This document shows positions 17,780 through 27,245 of a stretch of 64,000 bases of DNA, in pieces (the stretch's first letter is position 1; each line of letters opens with the position of its first letter). The notes beneath the pieces were generated by a model. It did not search any database, was not told the origin of the DNA, and saw nothing but the letters and a program-made list of their open reading frames with translations. The stretch is from GCA-2690565 sp002457235. Lineage in GTDB: Bacteria; Verrucomicrobiota; Verrucomicrobiia; Opitutales; Coraliomargaritaceae. The stretch covers positions 1 to 64,000 of the forward strand of contig JBJLEZ010000001.1 of NCBI GenBank assembly GCA_045565695.1, in the 5' to 3' direction. The position numbers and the translations under genes are program-made.

Positions 17780-19201
17780 ATGCAATTTCTTCTTAACTTT
17801 TGGTTCATCTTTACCGGCATACTCGCCCTCGGTATCTGTGTATTTATTCACGAATTCGGACACTTCATCGCCGCCAAAAAACGAGGACTCATTGCCGATC
17901 GTTTTTCCATTGGATTCGGGCCTAGACTCTTCGGCTGGCATCACAAGGGCACCGACTTTCGCATCTCTCTATTACCACTAGGCGGCTATGTCTCGCTTCC
18001 TCAGCTCGCAGACATGGGACGACTCGAAGGCGGAGAAAACCCCTACAAAGACCTTCCTCCTATTACCTACAGCGATAAAATGATCGTTGCCGTCATGGGA
18101 GCTGTCTTCAACCTCATCTTCGCTTTTCTCATCACCTTAGTCCTTTGGGGAGTTGGACGAGAAGTCATCAAATCCACCACTATCGGCACTGTCGCCCAAA
18201 CCATTGTCAATTCAGACGGCATCACAGTACCCAGTCCTGCACAACAAGCTGGTCTCCAAAGCGGAGACACAATACTTTCTGTTGATGGAAACCCCGTAAG
18301 CGATTGGTGGGATTACATGAACACCTTGGCAACCGGCGTAGGCAGAAGTTCAGACGGTCGTCCCCAATCCATTATTGAAATCCAAAGAGACCAAGAAACT
18401 CTCACCCTCACTACTTATCCAGAACTCATTTCCTCCGAACGCATGCGAGCCCTCGGCATCCTCCCGCAAACAGATTCCAACTCTGCGCCCATCGTCCTAA
18501 GACTCGAACCCAACATGCCTGCCTACCAAGCAGGACTCCAAATCCAAGATCGCCTTATTGCCCTCGATGGAGAGCCCATCACTTCAGGAGCCTTTCTAAA
18601 AACTTACCTTACAAAAAACCAAAACCGTAGCATCGATGTCACTGTAAAACGAAACGGACAAAACCTCATCCTACCTATTAAGCCACGCATCAAAACCGAA
18701 GCCGGTGAAACCGAACCTCGCTTCGGCTTTGCCTACGATTACGACTATAAAGTACAACGCATCCACGAAGATCCCATCACCCAACTTGCAGGCTTTGTAC
18801 AAACCATGCAACGCACCCTCTACGCCCTCCTCAATACAAACTCAGATGTCGGCTTAAAAAACATGAGTGGCCCAGTTGGCATCATCCACGGACTTAATAT
18901 CATGGCTCGTCAAGGATGGGTCGACTTCATTTGGTTTCTCGCCCTCATCAATGTCAACCTAGCCATTTTCAACCTCCTACCCATACCCGTACTCGATGGA
19001 GGACATATGCTCTTTGCCACCCTTTCAAAAATACTCAGGCGACCACTTCCTATCAGCATTATGGTCAACTTACAAACCGCCTTTGTCGGCTTACTCTTAC
19101 TCTTTATCGTATACGTCACCTTCTTTGACCTAAGACGTATCCAACTCATCCCCACCCCAGAAGAAACACCTGCATCCATGGAAGCAACTGAAGCGCCTTA
19201 A
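17780..19201 (+). CDS. rseP: RseP-type site-2 intramembrane zinc metalloprotease
   Basis: A 473-residue membrane protease. The zinc motif HEFGH lies at about residues 24-28 in the first helix and the third ligand in NLLPIPVLDGGH near residue 400. Two PDZ domains lie between (PAQQAGLQSGDTILSVDG near 150 and PAYQAGLQIQDRLIALDG near 245). In other bacteria this enzyme cuts anti-sigma factors and remnant signal peptides. No sigma/anti-sigma pair is nearby, so the target is unknown. Third codon positions here are strongly C-rich. ispG follows after 13 bases. Confidence 0.94.
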   Translation: MQFLLNFWFIFTGILALGICVFIHEFGHFIAAKKRGLIADRFSIGFGPRLFGWHHKGTDFRISLLPLGGYVSLPQLADMGRLEGGENPYKDLPPITYSDKMIVAVMGAVFNLIFAFLITLVLWGVGREVIKSTTIGTVAQTIVNSDGITVPSPAQQAGLQSGDTILSVDGNPVSDWWDYMNTLATGVGRSSDGRPQSIIEIQRDQETLTLTTYPELISSERMRALGILPQTDSNSAPIVLRLEPNMPAYQAGLQIQDRLIALDGEPITSGAFLKTYLTKNQNRSIDVTVKRNGQNLILPIKPRIKTEAGETEPRFGFAYDYDYKVQRIHEDPITQLAGFVQTMQRTLYALLNTNSDVGLKNMSGPVGIIHGLNIMARQGWVDFIWFLALINVNLAIFNLLPIPVLDGGHMLFATLSKILRRPLPISIMVNLQTAFVGLLLLFIVYVTFFDLRRIQLIPTPEETPASMEATEAP

Positions 19202-19214
19202 CGCATAAAACCAC

Positions 19215-21323
19215 ATGGATAGCACAAGACAGGCAAAGACCGATACCCACCCATACTGCATTTCTCGCTACTATGCCCAACGCATACCCACTCGAGAAGT
19301 CCGCATCGGCAACACCGCCGTTGGAGGCGAAAACCCCATTCGCATCCAATCCATGACCACCACCCCTACCCAAGACATTCAAGCCACGGTCAAACAAAGC
19401 TTAGCCCTCGCCGAAGCCGGTTGCGAAATCATTCGCATCACCGCACCAAATAAAAAAGCCGCCCAAGCCCTCGGCCCCATCGCCCAAGCTCTAAAAGACG
19501 CACATTGCCACGTCCCACTCGTTGCCGATATCCACTTCCTCCCCTCCGCTGCCATGGAAGCCGCCAAACATGTCGATAAAGTACGGATCAACCCAGGCAA
19601 CTACGCCGACAATAAAAAATTTGCCGTCAAAGAATATACCGATTCTGCCTACGCCCAAGAACTCGAACGACTCCACGAAGTCTTCACCCCCATCGTCCTC
19701 CGTTGCAAAGAACTCGGACGAGCCATGCGCATCGGTACCAACCACGGTTCACTCTCTGACCGCATCATGAATCGCTACGGCGACACCCCACACGGCATGG
19801 TCGAAAGTGCCCTCGAATTCATTCGTATCGCTGAAAGCCACAACTACCACGACATCTGCCTCTCCCTAAAAGCCAGCAACCCCAAAGTCATGATCGAAGC
19901 CTACCGACTCGCCGTCAGTAAAATGCACACCCATGGCATGAACTATCCACTGCACCTAGGAGTCACCGAAGCGGGAGACGGCGAAGACGCACGCATCAAA
20001 AGTGCCATTGGCATCGGTACCCTCTTAAACGACGGTATCGGCGATACCATAAGAGTTTCCCTCACCGAAGACCCCGTCCACGAAATACCTGTCGCTCAAG
20101 CCCTCGCTCAAAAAGCGATGAAACTCTGGTCTAAGAACCCTCAAAAACAAGACACACCCTTAAGCACAAACCCCGACCAGATCGACCCCTATAGTTTCAC
20201 CCGAAACCTTACTCAGCCCATAGAGCTCAACTCCCTAAAAGACAGTAGTAATCAAACTGCCACCTACGCCATCGGAGCGACCCACCCACCACGCATTGTC
20301 ATCAAAGCACACCACCCTCTCGAAGACTACGCCACCCTCATTCAAACGATTTGCAAACATCAAATCCAAGCCAAAGAAAACAAACTCGAAGGACTTCTCC
20401 TTGAAATCAACACGCCCCAAGACCTTGAACACTTCACCCAACTCCACCAAGCACTCGAAACCATCATCCCCTTCTTCGTCCTCGACCTCTCACCCGAAAT
20501 CGACCTCGAACACTTAGAAAACGCCGAGCTCCCCAAGACACCCAACGCCCTCATCCTCACCCAAACACTCGACAAAACAGACGCACACTACGCCACCCAA
20601 CTCCTTAAATTTTGTCGAGACCATCAACAACTCTTTGCCCTCAACGCCCAAGCACAAGACATTGAAAACAGTATCGGCCCCATCCTTTCAAAAATGGGTA
20701 AGGATAACCTTATACTCACCACCCAAGCCAATTCAGAATCCGCACAGCCATTTATACATCCAACAGGACACTACCGAGCCCTTCTCCAAACCGCAAAAAC
20801 TCATTTTCCCAATACCCCGATCTGGATACGCAACACCCACTCAAACAGCATCGCCCCTGAAGACTATTTCTCAGACCGACTCCTCGAAAGCAGTATCCTT
20901 ACCGGCAACCTACTCTGTGATGGTATCGGCGACCTCATCTCCATCGAAAACGAGCCCAATTTAGAGCAAGCCATCCCCCTCGCCTACAATATTCTTCAAG
21001 GAGCCCGTGCCCGTATCACAAAAACTGAATTTGTCGCCTGTCCAAGTTGTGGACGCACCCTCTTCGACCTCCAAAGCGTAACTCAGCTCATCCGAGCCAA
21101 GACAGACCACCTCAAAGGCGTTACCATCGCCATCATGGGCTGCATCGTCAACGGCCCCGGAGAAATGGCCGATGCCGACTTCGGTTATGTCGGAGGTGCC
21201 CCAGACAAAATCAACCTCTATATCGGCAAGACCTGTGTTGAGTACAACGTCCCCGCCGACCAAGCACTCGACCGCCTCATCGACCTAATCAAACAAGAAA
21301 GCAAATGGGTCGACCCTGTGTAA
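19215..21323 (+). CDS. ispG: 4-hydroxy-3-methylbut-2-enyl diphosphate synthase, large form
   Basis: A 702-residue IspG/GcpE. The TIM-barrel part includes IRIQSMTTTPTQD, VADIHFLPSAAMEA, KVRINPGNYAD and LHLGVTEAGDGEDARIKS. The C-terminal iron-sulphur domain holds ACPSCGRTLFD near residue 609 and CIVNGPGEMADADFG near 642, giving the three cluster cysteines and the catalytic glutamate. Roughly residues 320-560 are an inserted domain absent from the E. coli enzyme (372 aa); such large forms are known from plants, Chlamydiae and Bacteroidetes. It reduces MEcPP to HMBPP. This gene has the strongest C-rich coding bias in the window. Confidence 0.96.
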   Translation: MDSTRQAKTDTHPYCISRYYAQRIPTREVRIGNTAVGGENPIRIQSMTTTPTQDIQATVKQSLALAEAGCEIIRITAPNKKAAQALGPIAQALKDAHCHVPLVADIHFLPSAAMEAAKHVDKVRINPGNYADNKKFAVKEYTDSAYAQELERLHEVFTPIVLRCKELGRAMRIGTNHGSLSDRIMNRYGDTPHGMVESALEFIRIAESHNYHDICLSLKASNPKVMIEAYRLAVSKMHTHGMNYPLHLGVTEAGDGEDARIKSAIGIGTLLNDGIGDTIRVSLTEDPVHEIPVAQALAQKAMKLWSKNPQKQDTPLSTNPDQIDPYSFTRNLTQPIELNSLKDSSNQTATYAIGATHPPRIVIKAHHPLEDYATLIQTICKHQIQAKENKLEGLLLEINTPQDLEHFTQLHQALETIIPFFVLDLSPEIDLEHLENAELPKTPNALILTQTLDKTDAHYATQLLKFCRDHQQLFALNAQAQDIENSIGPILSKMGKDNLILTTQANSESAQPFIHPTGHYRALLQTAKTHFPNTPIWIRNTHSNSIAPEDYFSDRLLESSILTGNLLCDGIGDLISIENEPNLEQAIPLAYNILQGARARITKTEFVACPSCGRTLFDLQSVTQLIRAKTDHLKGVTIAIMGCIVNGPGEMADADFGYVGGAPDKINLYIGKTCVEYNVPADQALDRLIDLIKQESKWVDPV

Positions 21324-21496
21324 GCTAAAACTTCATTCACAAACTTTCATGACGGAAGTACTGATACGCCTTTCCAACACATATTACAACACGGCGTTCA
21401 AACCGACTCCAAAGGACTGCTTTATAAAATAAAGTGCTAACCGCTTGCAGAATGTATTGATTTGATTCTCTGTATTTGGGAGTATCTCAAATCAAT
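21324..21496. other. Intergenic boundary between two opposite strand-composition domains
   Basis: This 173-base gap separates the C-rich plus strand of the arg/isp run from the G/T-rich plus strand of the oxidase run. As a local count, bases 20101-20160 have 20 C and 8 G, while 22621-22680 have 8 C and 27 G. No gene, hairpin or cluster of DnaA boxes is evident inside the gap; TCATTCACA near 21335 is one mismatch from TTATTCACA but stands alone. Confidence 0.5.
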
Positions 21497-22465
21497 ATGA
21501 ATGTAGCACGCACGGCAGATTTTAAATTAGGACTTTTTCTCTATTGTTTATTCGCTTTGGTATCGATCACTTTGCTTTTGTTTGCGGGTGGCTTTACGAC
21601 GAGTATCAAGGCGGGAATGGCGTTTTTGGATTGGCCCTTGTCAAATGGGTCGATCAATCCTGAGGGATGGTTGACAGAGTCGGATAAATTTGCCGAGCAT
21701 AGTCATCGTTTACTGGGGATGCAGATTGGTCTGATTTCAATGGGTTTGGTACTGTGGACATTTTTAAGGGAGTCACGTGCTTGGGTACGGAAGATGGCTT
21801 GGGCACTTTTGGCTTTGGTGGTGTTTCAAGGGTTGCTTGGGGGTGCTCGGGTCTTGTTTGATCAGTTGAATACTTTGGCGGAGAGCAATCTGGTGGCTCA
21901 ATTGTTTTTAGTGGCCCATGCTTCTGGAGCGATGTTGGTACTGACTTTGTTGGTGAGTATTACTTTTGCTTGTTCTAAATCTTGGATCTCCAATCATTTT
22001 CAATTTCCTGAGGATGCGGAAAGGGTTTCGCTGAAGCGTTTGGCTTGGGTGGCTTATCTGGCGACCTTTGTACAGATTTTTATGGGTGCGGTGATGCGTC
22101 ATGCAGATGCGGGCTTGGCGATTGCTCGCTTTCCTTTAGCCAATGAGTCGAGTGTGATTCCTGCTTATTGGAATTTTGCCGTTTCGATTCATTTTGCGCA
22201 CCGTGTGGGGGCTTTGATTTTGACGGTGCTGTTGCTCTATTTAGTTTGGCGTTTATTGAAACATCGTGCTTTAGACAAAATTTTCTTTCGCTTTCCGATT
22301 TTGATTTCGGTGGTTTTATCGCTTCAGGTGTATTTGGGTGCCTTGACCATTTGGACGGCAAAAAATCCGTATTCGGCTACGATGCATCATTTGGTGGGTG
22401 CCTTTCTGCTTGCGACTATCTGGGGGATTACTTTTATACTGTCTCGCAGTCGAGTGTCTGAGTAA
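21497..22465 (+). CDS. ctaA: Heme A synthase
   Basis: About 322 residues from the ATG at 21497; a TTG at 21476 would add seven. It has about eight hydrophobic segments and the conserved EHSHRLLGMQIG, QGLLGGARVLFD, FMGAVMRHADAGLAIA and HFAHRVGALIL motifs, whose histidines bind heme in the family. It oxidises a methyl group of heme O to formyl, giving heme A for the aa3 oxidase genes downstream. It is the first gene of the oxidase run and ctaB follows after 35 bases. Confidence 0.94.
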   Translation: MNVARTADFKLGLFLYCLFALVSITLLLFAGGFTTSIKAGMAFLDWPLSNGSINPEGWLTESDKFAEHSHRLLGMQIGLISMGLVLWTFLRESRAWVRKMAWALLALVVFQGLLGGARVLFDQLNTLAESNLVAQLFLVAHASGAMLVLTLLVSITFACSKSWISNHFQFPEDAERVSLKRLAWVAYLATFVQIFMGAVMRHADAGLAIARFPLANESSVIPAYWNFAVSIHFAHRVGALILTVLLLYLVWRLLKHRALDKIFFRFPILISVVLSLQVYLGALTIWTAKNPYSATMHHLVGAFLLATIWGITFILSRSRVSE

Positions 22466-22500
22466 AATAGAAATCGTCCTCGATTTTAACACACTGTTTA

Positions 22501-23388
22501 ATGGGAACTTATAAAGATTTTTATCAATTAACTAAACCGCGATTGAGTTTCCTTTCGGTATTTTCGGCTTTGATTGCTTATGGAGTCGCTCCTAAGACGG
22601 CTTTGGCTTCTACGGGTTTAGGTGGTTTGGTCTATGCAATGCTGGTTGCGGTGGGGATTGCTTTATGTGCTGGCGGGGCGGCGGTCTTGAATCAATGGAT
22701 GGAGTATCCTTTGGATCATTTGATGCAAAGGACAAAAGATCGTCCGATTCCTGCGAAAAAAGTAAGCCCTAATCAGGCTTTGATTTTTGGATTAGCTTTA
22801 TCGGTTTTGGGGCTTGGTTTACTTTTATGGATCAGTTCAGTACTGACCTTTGTTTTGGCTTTGCTGACTTTGGTGACTTATTTGGTGATTTACACACCTA
22901 TGAAAAAGGTGAGTCCGATCAATACGCTGGTGGGTGCGATTCCAGGGGCTTTACCGCCTTTAATTGGTTGGTCGGCGGCTGAGGGCACAATTTCACTCAT
23001 GGGTTGGCTGATCTTTGCTATCTTGTTTTTCTGGCAGATGCCCCACTTCTATGCTTTGGCTTGGTTGTATAAGGAGGATTATGCGGCGGCGGGCTTCCAA
23101 ATGCTTCCCGTTAAAGACCCTGATGGGTTTTTGGTGGCGCAACGGAGTATTATATATACGGTCTTTTTAGCCATATCGACTTTGTTGGTCGTGGCTTTGG
23201 GCTTTGCTTCTTGGGTTTATTTGGTGGTAGTGATTGCCTTGAATTTTTACCTTGGGGTGCGTGCGTATTGTTTCCTCGCTCCTGAAAATAAGATGGGGAA
23301 TGCGCAGAAGTTATTTATTGCTTCAATTCTTTATTTGCCGGTGCTTTTAATCGTTTTATTACTGGATATTTCTTTCTTTTGCGTCTAA
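22501..23388 (+). CDS. ctaB: Protoheme IX farnesyltransferase (heme O synthase)
   Basis: A 295-residue UbiA-family membrane prenyltransferase. The first aspartate-rich site is NQWMEYPLDHLMQRTKDRP near residue 65, YTPMKKVSPINTLVGAIPGALPP follows, and the second polar loop reads WLYKEDYAAAGFQMLPV. It attaches a farnesyl chain from FPP to heme B. About nine hydrophobic segments are visible. Pairing with ctaA supplies heme A for the oxidase. Confidence 0.95.
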   Translation: MGTYKDFYQLTKPRLSFLSVFSALIAYGVAPKTALASTGLGGLVYAMLVAVGIALCAGGAAVLNQWMEYPLDHLMQRTKDRPIPAKKVSPNQALIFGLALSVLGLGLLLWISSVLTFVLALLTLVTYLVIYTPMKKVSPINTLVGAIPGALPPLIGWSAAEGTISLMGWLIFAILFFWQMPHFYALAWLYKEDYAAAGFQMLPVKDPDGFLVAQRSIIYTVFLAISTLLVVALGFASWVYLVVVIALNFYLGVRAYCFLAPENKMGNAQKLFIASILYLPVLLIVLLLDISFFCV

Positions 23389-23398
23389 GTTTGACGAT

Positions 23399-23824
23399 AT
23401 GACATTTACTGAAGCACTTCCAACGATCAATGCGTGTTTAAATGGCACGGCGACTATTTTACTGACCTTGGGATTTATTTTCATCAAATCGGGGAAAATT
23501 TTTCCGCATCGTGTGAGTATGGTATCCGCATTTTTGGTGTCGGCGATTTTTTTATTTTTCTACCTTCTACATAAATATTTGGTGCAGGGGGTGCACACTC
23601 CGTTTGCGGGTGAAGGGTTTTGGAAATCGTTTTATTATGTAATGCTGATTTCGCATATTATTTTGGCGATTGTGATTGTGCCTTTGATTTTGAAAACTTT
23701 GAGCTTGGCGATTTCGGGCAAATTTGAAAAACACCGGGCATGGGCTCGTTGGACTTTTCCGATTTGGTATTATGTTTCAGTGACGGGTGTATTGGTCTAT
23801 TGTTTCCTATATCAGTGGTTTTAG
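23399..23824 (+). CDS. DUF420 (CtaM/YozB-like) oxidase maturation protein
   Basis: A 141-residue protein with four hydrophobic segments and the DUF420 features LPTINACLNGTATILL, HRVSMVSAFLVSAIFLFFYL, SHIILAIVIVPL and HRAWARWTFPIWYYVSVTG. In Firmicutes a DUF420 protein (CtaM) is needed to mature aa3-type oxidase. Its position 10 bases after ctaB and before the oxidase subunits fits that role. No Sco-type copper chaperone occurs in this run. Confidence 0.85.
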   Translation: MTFTEALPTINACLNGTATILLTLGFIFIKSGKIFPHRVSMVSAFLVSAIFLFFYLLHKYLVQGVHTPFAGEGFWKSFYYVMLISHIILAIVIVPLILKTLSLAISGKFEKHRAWARWTFPIWYYVSVTGVLVYCFLYQWF

Positions 23825-23940
23825 TGAGTTTTTTTCATTCTTTTGCCAATTATTTACAAGATTAGCTTGTAACGAAAAAATACTCCCTTTTATTCCAAGT
23901 TTGCGAAATAATTTCATCGTATACGACATCTATTGATATA

Positions 23941-25230
23941 ATGAACAAATTTAAGGTATTTAGTGTATGGTTTATGGGCTTGCTTTCACTGCTTTTGATC
24001 AGTGGATGTGATCTCAATACGCGTATGTCGACTTTCACGGCTAAAGGCCCGGTTGCGGAAACGCAGTTGAACCTTTTCATGCTTACGGTATGGGTCACTG
24101 GATTTATTTTCTTAGCGGTGGGTGGTGTTTATGTCTATGTGGTGATCCGCTTTAGAGATAAAAATGATGGCAATGACAGTATTCCGAGTCAGGGCCATGG
24201 TAACCCATTAGTTGAGCTAGGCTTGATTGGTGTTTCCATTTTGCTCTTGGTGATCATTGCGGTACCGACCCTTCAAGGTATTTGGTACACTCATGATACG
24301 CCAGATGATGAAAGCTCATTGCTCGGTAGCTGGTACACAAATGGAGATTTATCTGAAGCTGATGCGAATGAACCATTTATTATACGAGCGATTGGCTATC
24401 GATGGTGGTGGGAATTTGAATATCCTCAGTTGGGTATTACAACGGCAAATGAAATGGTGATGCCTGCGGGTCGTCCGATTCATATTGAGTTACGCTCTGT
24501 AGATGTGATTCACTCATTCTGGCTACCGAAGATTGCGGGTAAAGTGGATTTGATCCCTGGTCGTGCAAATTCTATGTGGATACAAGCGGGTGATACGATT
24601 GACGCATGGGCAAAGAAAGCAGAATTTGAAGGAACGGATATCGAAAGACAGGTAGCCTATGAGCAGTATTTAGAGGACGAAATTTATGATTACTATTATG
24701 GGCAGTGTGCAGAGTATTGTGGCGATTCTCACGCACGTATGTTGTTTAGAGCTCATGTGGTTAATGATGAAGACTTTTATGCTTGGGAAAATCGTATGAA
24801 CGAAGGACATACTGAGGCTCCCGAAGGGATGTCTTGGGAGGATTGGTATGCGGCCTATGACGAGACCCCAGAAGAATTAACAGGAGATATCCACGAAGGC
24901 TTAAAGTTATTTATGGACCGCGCGAAATGTGCGACATGCCATGCGGTGAAGGGCAATCCTCGTGCAGTGGGTGTTGCGGGGCCAAATCTCACTTACTTAG
25001 CTGAGCGTCATTCGATTGCTGCGGGCTGGCTGAATCACCGAAATGATGACAACACCGTTGACAGCGAAGCCCAGTTGAATAATTTCATAAAGTGGATTAA
25101 GCATACCGATGATGTGAAACCGGGCAATCTTATGTGGAAAGCCAAGGGTGCAGGAATCGGAGAACTTGACCCACTATTAAACGATGAAGAGATAAGAAAA
25201 ATCAGTCTTTACCTACAAAGTTTACAGTAA
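23941..25230 (+). CDS. ctaC: Cytochrome c oxidase subunit II fused to cytochrome c
   Basis: A 429-residue protein with an N-terminal lipobox LLISGC (Cys near residue 23), two membrane helices, then the cupredoxin domain. The CuA centre is VIHSFWLPKIAGK plus QCAEYCGDSHARM, both complete. A C-terminal cytochrome c domain begins near residue 310, with the heme motif CATCH in AKCATCHAVKG and a likely Met ligand in the NLMWK stretch. This is the caa3-like layout, so electrons may be taken from a cytochrome c built into the subunit. The gene is 116 bases after the DUF420 gene and 7 before ctaD. Confidence 0.95.
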   Translation: MNKFKVFSVWFMGLLSLLLISGCDLNTRMSTFTAKGPVAETQLNLFMLTVWVTGFIFLAVGGVYVYVVIRFRDKNDGNDSIPSQGHGNPLVELGLIGVSILLLVIIAVPTLQGIWYTHDTPDDESSLLGSWYTNGDLSEADANEPFIIRAIGYRWWWEFEYPQLGITTANEMVMPAGRPIHIELRSVDVIHSFWLPKIAGKVDLIPGRANSMWIQAGDTIDAWAKKAEFEGTDIERQVAYEQYLEDEIYDYYYGQCAEYCGDSHARMLFRAHVVNDEDFYAWENRMNEGHTEAPEGMSWEDWYAAYDETPEELTGDIHEGLKLFMDRAKCATCHAVKGNPRAVGVAGPNLTYLAERHSIAAGWLNHRNDDNTVDSEAQLNNFIKWIKHTDDVKPGNLMWKAKGAGIGELDPLLNDEEIRKISLYLQSLQ

Positions 25231-25237
25231 TTTTTCC

Positions 25238-27223
25238 ATGAGTACGACAAATACAACCGAAGTAATTAATCCAAGTGTTCATAACGACTTGGCTGAATTA
25301 AAACCTGAGATAAGTGACTTAGGCTTGCGACGCCCAGATCATTCAAAAAATGTCTTCATCGATTGGATGACGACTGTGGATCATAAGAAGATCGGCTTAA
25401 TGTATGGTGCGATGGCACTATTCTTCCTGCTTGTTGGAGGCCTTGAGGCTCTGATCATACGGACTCAATTAGCGGTTCCAGAAAACGATCTAATTTCTGC
25501 ACAGCGATACAATCAGTTGTTTACGATGCACGGTACGACCATGATTTTCTTGGCAATCATGCCATTGAATGCGGCTTTCTTTAATTTCTTAGTACCTTTG
25601 CAGATCGGTGCGAGAGATGTGGCCTTCCCGAGGATTAATGCTTTTAGTTTATGGGCATTTGTTGCTGGTGCTTTAGTCATTAATTTTGGTTGGATTTTGC
25701 AGGCGCTAGAAATGTTTGGCTTGTTCACCGCTTCGGGTGCAACGGCGGGCAAAAATGATTTTGTCCCTGCGATGGGTTGGTTTGGATATGCCCCGATTAC
25801 CAGTACTGAGTTTACGGGTGCAGGTACGGATTTTTGGATTATGGGTCTCCAGATTTTAGGTGTGGCTTCCCTCTCCGCTTCTTTGAATTTTATCGTCACA
25901 ATTATTAATATGCGGGCTCCTGGCATGAAAATGATGCGTCTGCCTGTGTTTACTTGGATGACTTTAATTGTGTCTTTATTGATTATTTTTGCTTTCCCTG
26001 CGATTACGGTCGCTTTGATACAGTTGATGTTTGACCGTGTTTTTGGCACAAACTTCTTTTCTGTAGCGGGTGGCGGTCAACCGATCCTATGGCAGCATTT
26101 GTTTTGGATTTTTGGTCACCCCGAAGTGTATATTTTGGTTTTACCAGCGATGGGTATTGTTTCTGAAGTGCTTCCTACTTTTGCGAGAAAACCTTTATTC
26201 GGATATGCGATTGTTGTTTTCTCTGGTGCGGTTATCGGTTTCTTAGGATTCGCAGTGTGGTCTCACCACATGTTTACAACAGGCTTGGGTAAGATCGCTA
26301 CAGCGGCCTTCTCTCTTTTGACAATGGCCATTGCGGTACCTACAGGGGTAAAGATTTTTAATTGGGTGGGAACGCTTTGGGGTGGACACATTCGTTTCCA
26401 TGCTCCGATGATTTTTGCTGTAGGCTTTGTATGGATGTTTATGATGGGTGGCTTTTCTGGAATCATGCACTCTTCTGCTCCTGCAGATGCTCAACAACAA
26501 GATAGTTACTTTGTAATTGCTCACTTCCACTACGTTGCGATTGGCGGCATTTTATTGGCGATCATTTCTGGAATCTATTACTGGCTTCCGAAGATGATTG
26601 GTAAGATGTGGCAAGGTAACCTTAATATCTGGGTCGGTATCTTCACCGTTGTAGGATTAAATATTACTTTCTTCCCTATGCACTTCTTAGGTCTCTTAGG
26701 ACAACCTAGAAGAACACATACTTATCTAGCGGGCTTTGGTTGGGAAAGCTATAATATGGTGTGTACGATTGGGTCTTATATTTTAGCCTTTGGTGTTGTA
26801 TTATTATTGGTGGATATGATTCGCTGTTTCCGTTCCAAGAAATTGGCGGGCAATGACCCTTGGGATGCAAGAACTCTAGAATGGGCGACAAGCTCTCCAC
26901 CTAAGGTATACAATTTTGCTGCGACTCCTGTGATCAATGCACGAGATGCTTATTGGGCAGACAAGTATGGACCAGAAAACCGTAAGCTAGGCGAAGTCGA
27001 TGAGAGTCATGGTATTCACATGCCAAGTCAGTCCTGGATGCCGATGGTTGCATCCGCAGGATTTATTCCTTTGGGACTCGGATTATCGTTGATGCAAGCA
27101 GGTGTTCCCTATGCGGGCTATGCGGCGATTTTAGGGCTTGTCATTATTGCCTTAGGAATTTCATTATGGGCTCTTGAAGGACCGGGTGGCTATCACTTAC
27201 ATCCTAAAAAAGAAACTAATTAA
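25238..27223 (+). CDS. ctaD: Cytochrome c oxidase subunit I
   Basis: A 661-residue heme-copper oxidase subunit with at least twelve helices. Seen: TTVDHKKIGLMYG near the start, the heme a ligand in FTMHGTTMIFL, the CuB ligand and Tyr-His cross-link motif WIFGHPEVYILVLP, the two CuB histidines in WSHHMFTTG, and the heme ligands in FVIAHFHYVAIGG. The HPEVY glutamate places it with A1-type proton-pumping oxidases. The long C-terminal part, about 120 residues past the last ligand helix, is typical of fused or extended forms. Confidence 0.97.
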   Translation: MSTTNTTEVINPSVHNDLAELKPEISDLGLRRPDHSKNVFIDWMTTVDHKKIGLMYGAMALFFLLVGGLEALIIRTQLAVPENDLISAQRYNQLFTMHGTTMIFLAIMPLNAAFFNFLVPLQIGARDVAFPRINAFSLWAFVAGALVINFGWILQALEMFGLFTASGATAGKNDFVPAMGWFGYAPITSTEFTGAGTDFWIMGLQILGVASLSASLNFIVTIINMRAPGMKMMRLPVFTWMTLIVSLLIIFAFPAITVALIQLMFDRVFGTNFFSVAGGGQPILWQHLFWIFGHPEVYILVLPAMGIVSEVLPTFARKPLFGYAIVVFSGAVIGFLGFAVWSHHMFTTGLGKIATAAFSLLTMAIAVPTGVKIFNWVGTLWGGHIRFHAPMIFAVGFVWMFMMGGFSGIMHSSAPADAQQQDSYFVIAHFHYVAIGGILLAIISGIYYWLPKMIGKMWQGNLNIWVGIFTVVGLNITFFPMHFLGLLGQPRRTHTYLAGFGWESYNMVCTIGSYILAFGVVLLLVDMIRCFRSKKLAGNDPWDARTLEWATSSPPKVYNFAATPVINARDAYWADKYGPENRKLGEVDESHGIHMPSQSWMPMVASAGFIPLGLGLSLMQAGVPYAGYAAILGLVIIALGISLWALEGPGGYHLHPKKETN

Positions 27224-27245
27224 TTTTTTGATTTAACAAAAATTT

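Noticed and set aside
20235..21263. Several frames of 70-110 residues on both strands inside ispG
   Set aside because: C-rich codon use in ispG removes stop codons from other frames; none resembles a protein family and the ispG reading is continuous.
23862..24098. Minus-strand frame overlapping the start of cytochrome oxidase subunit II
   Set aside because: It is opposite the conserved lipobox and first helices of ctaC and has no recognisable domain.
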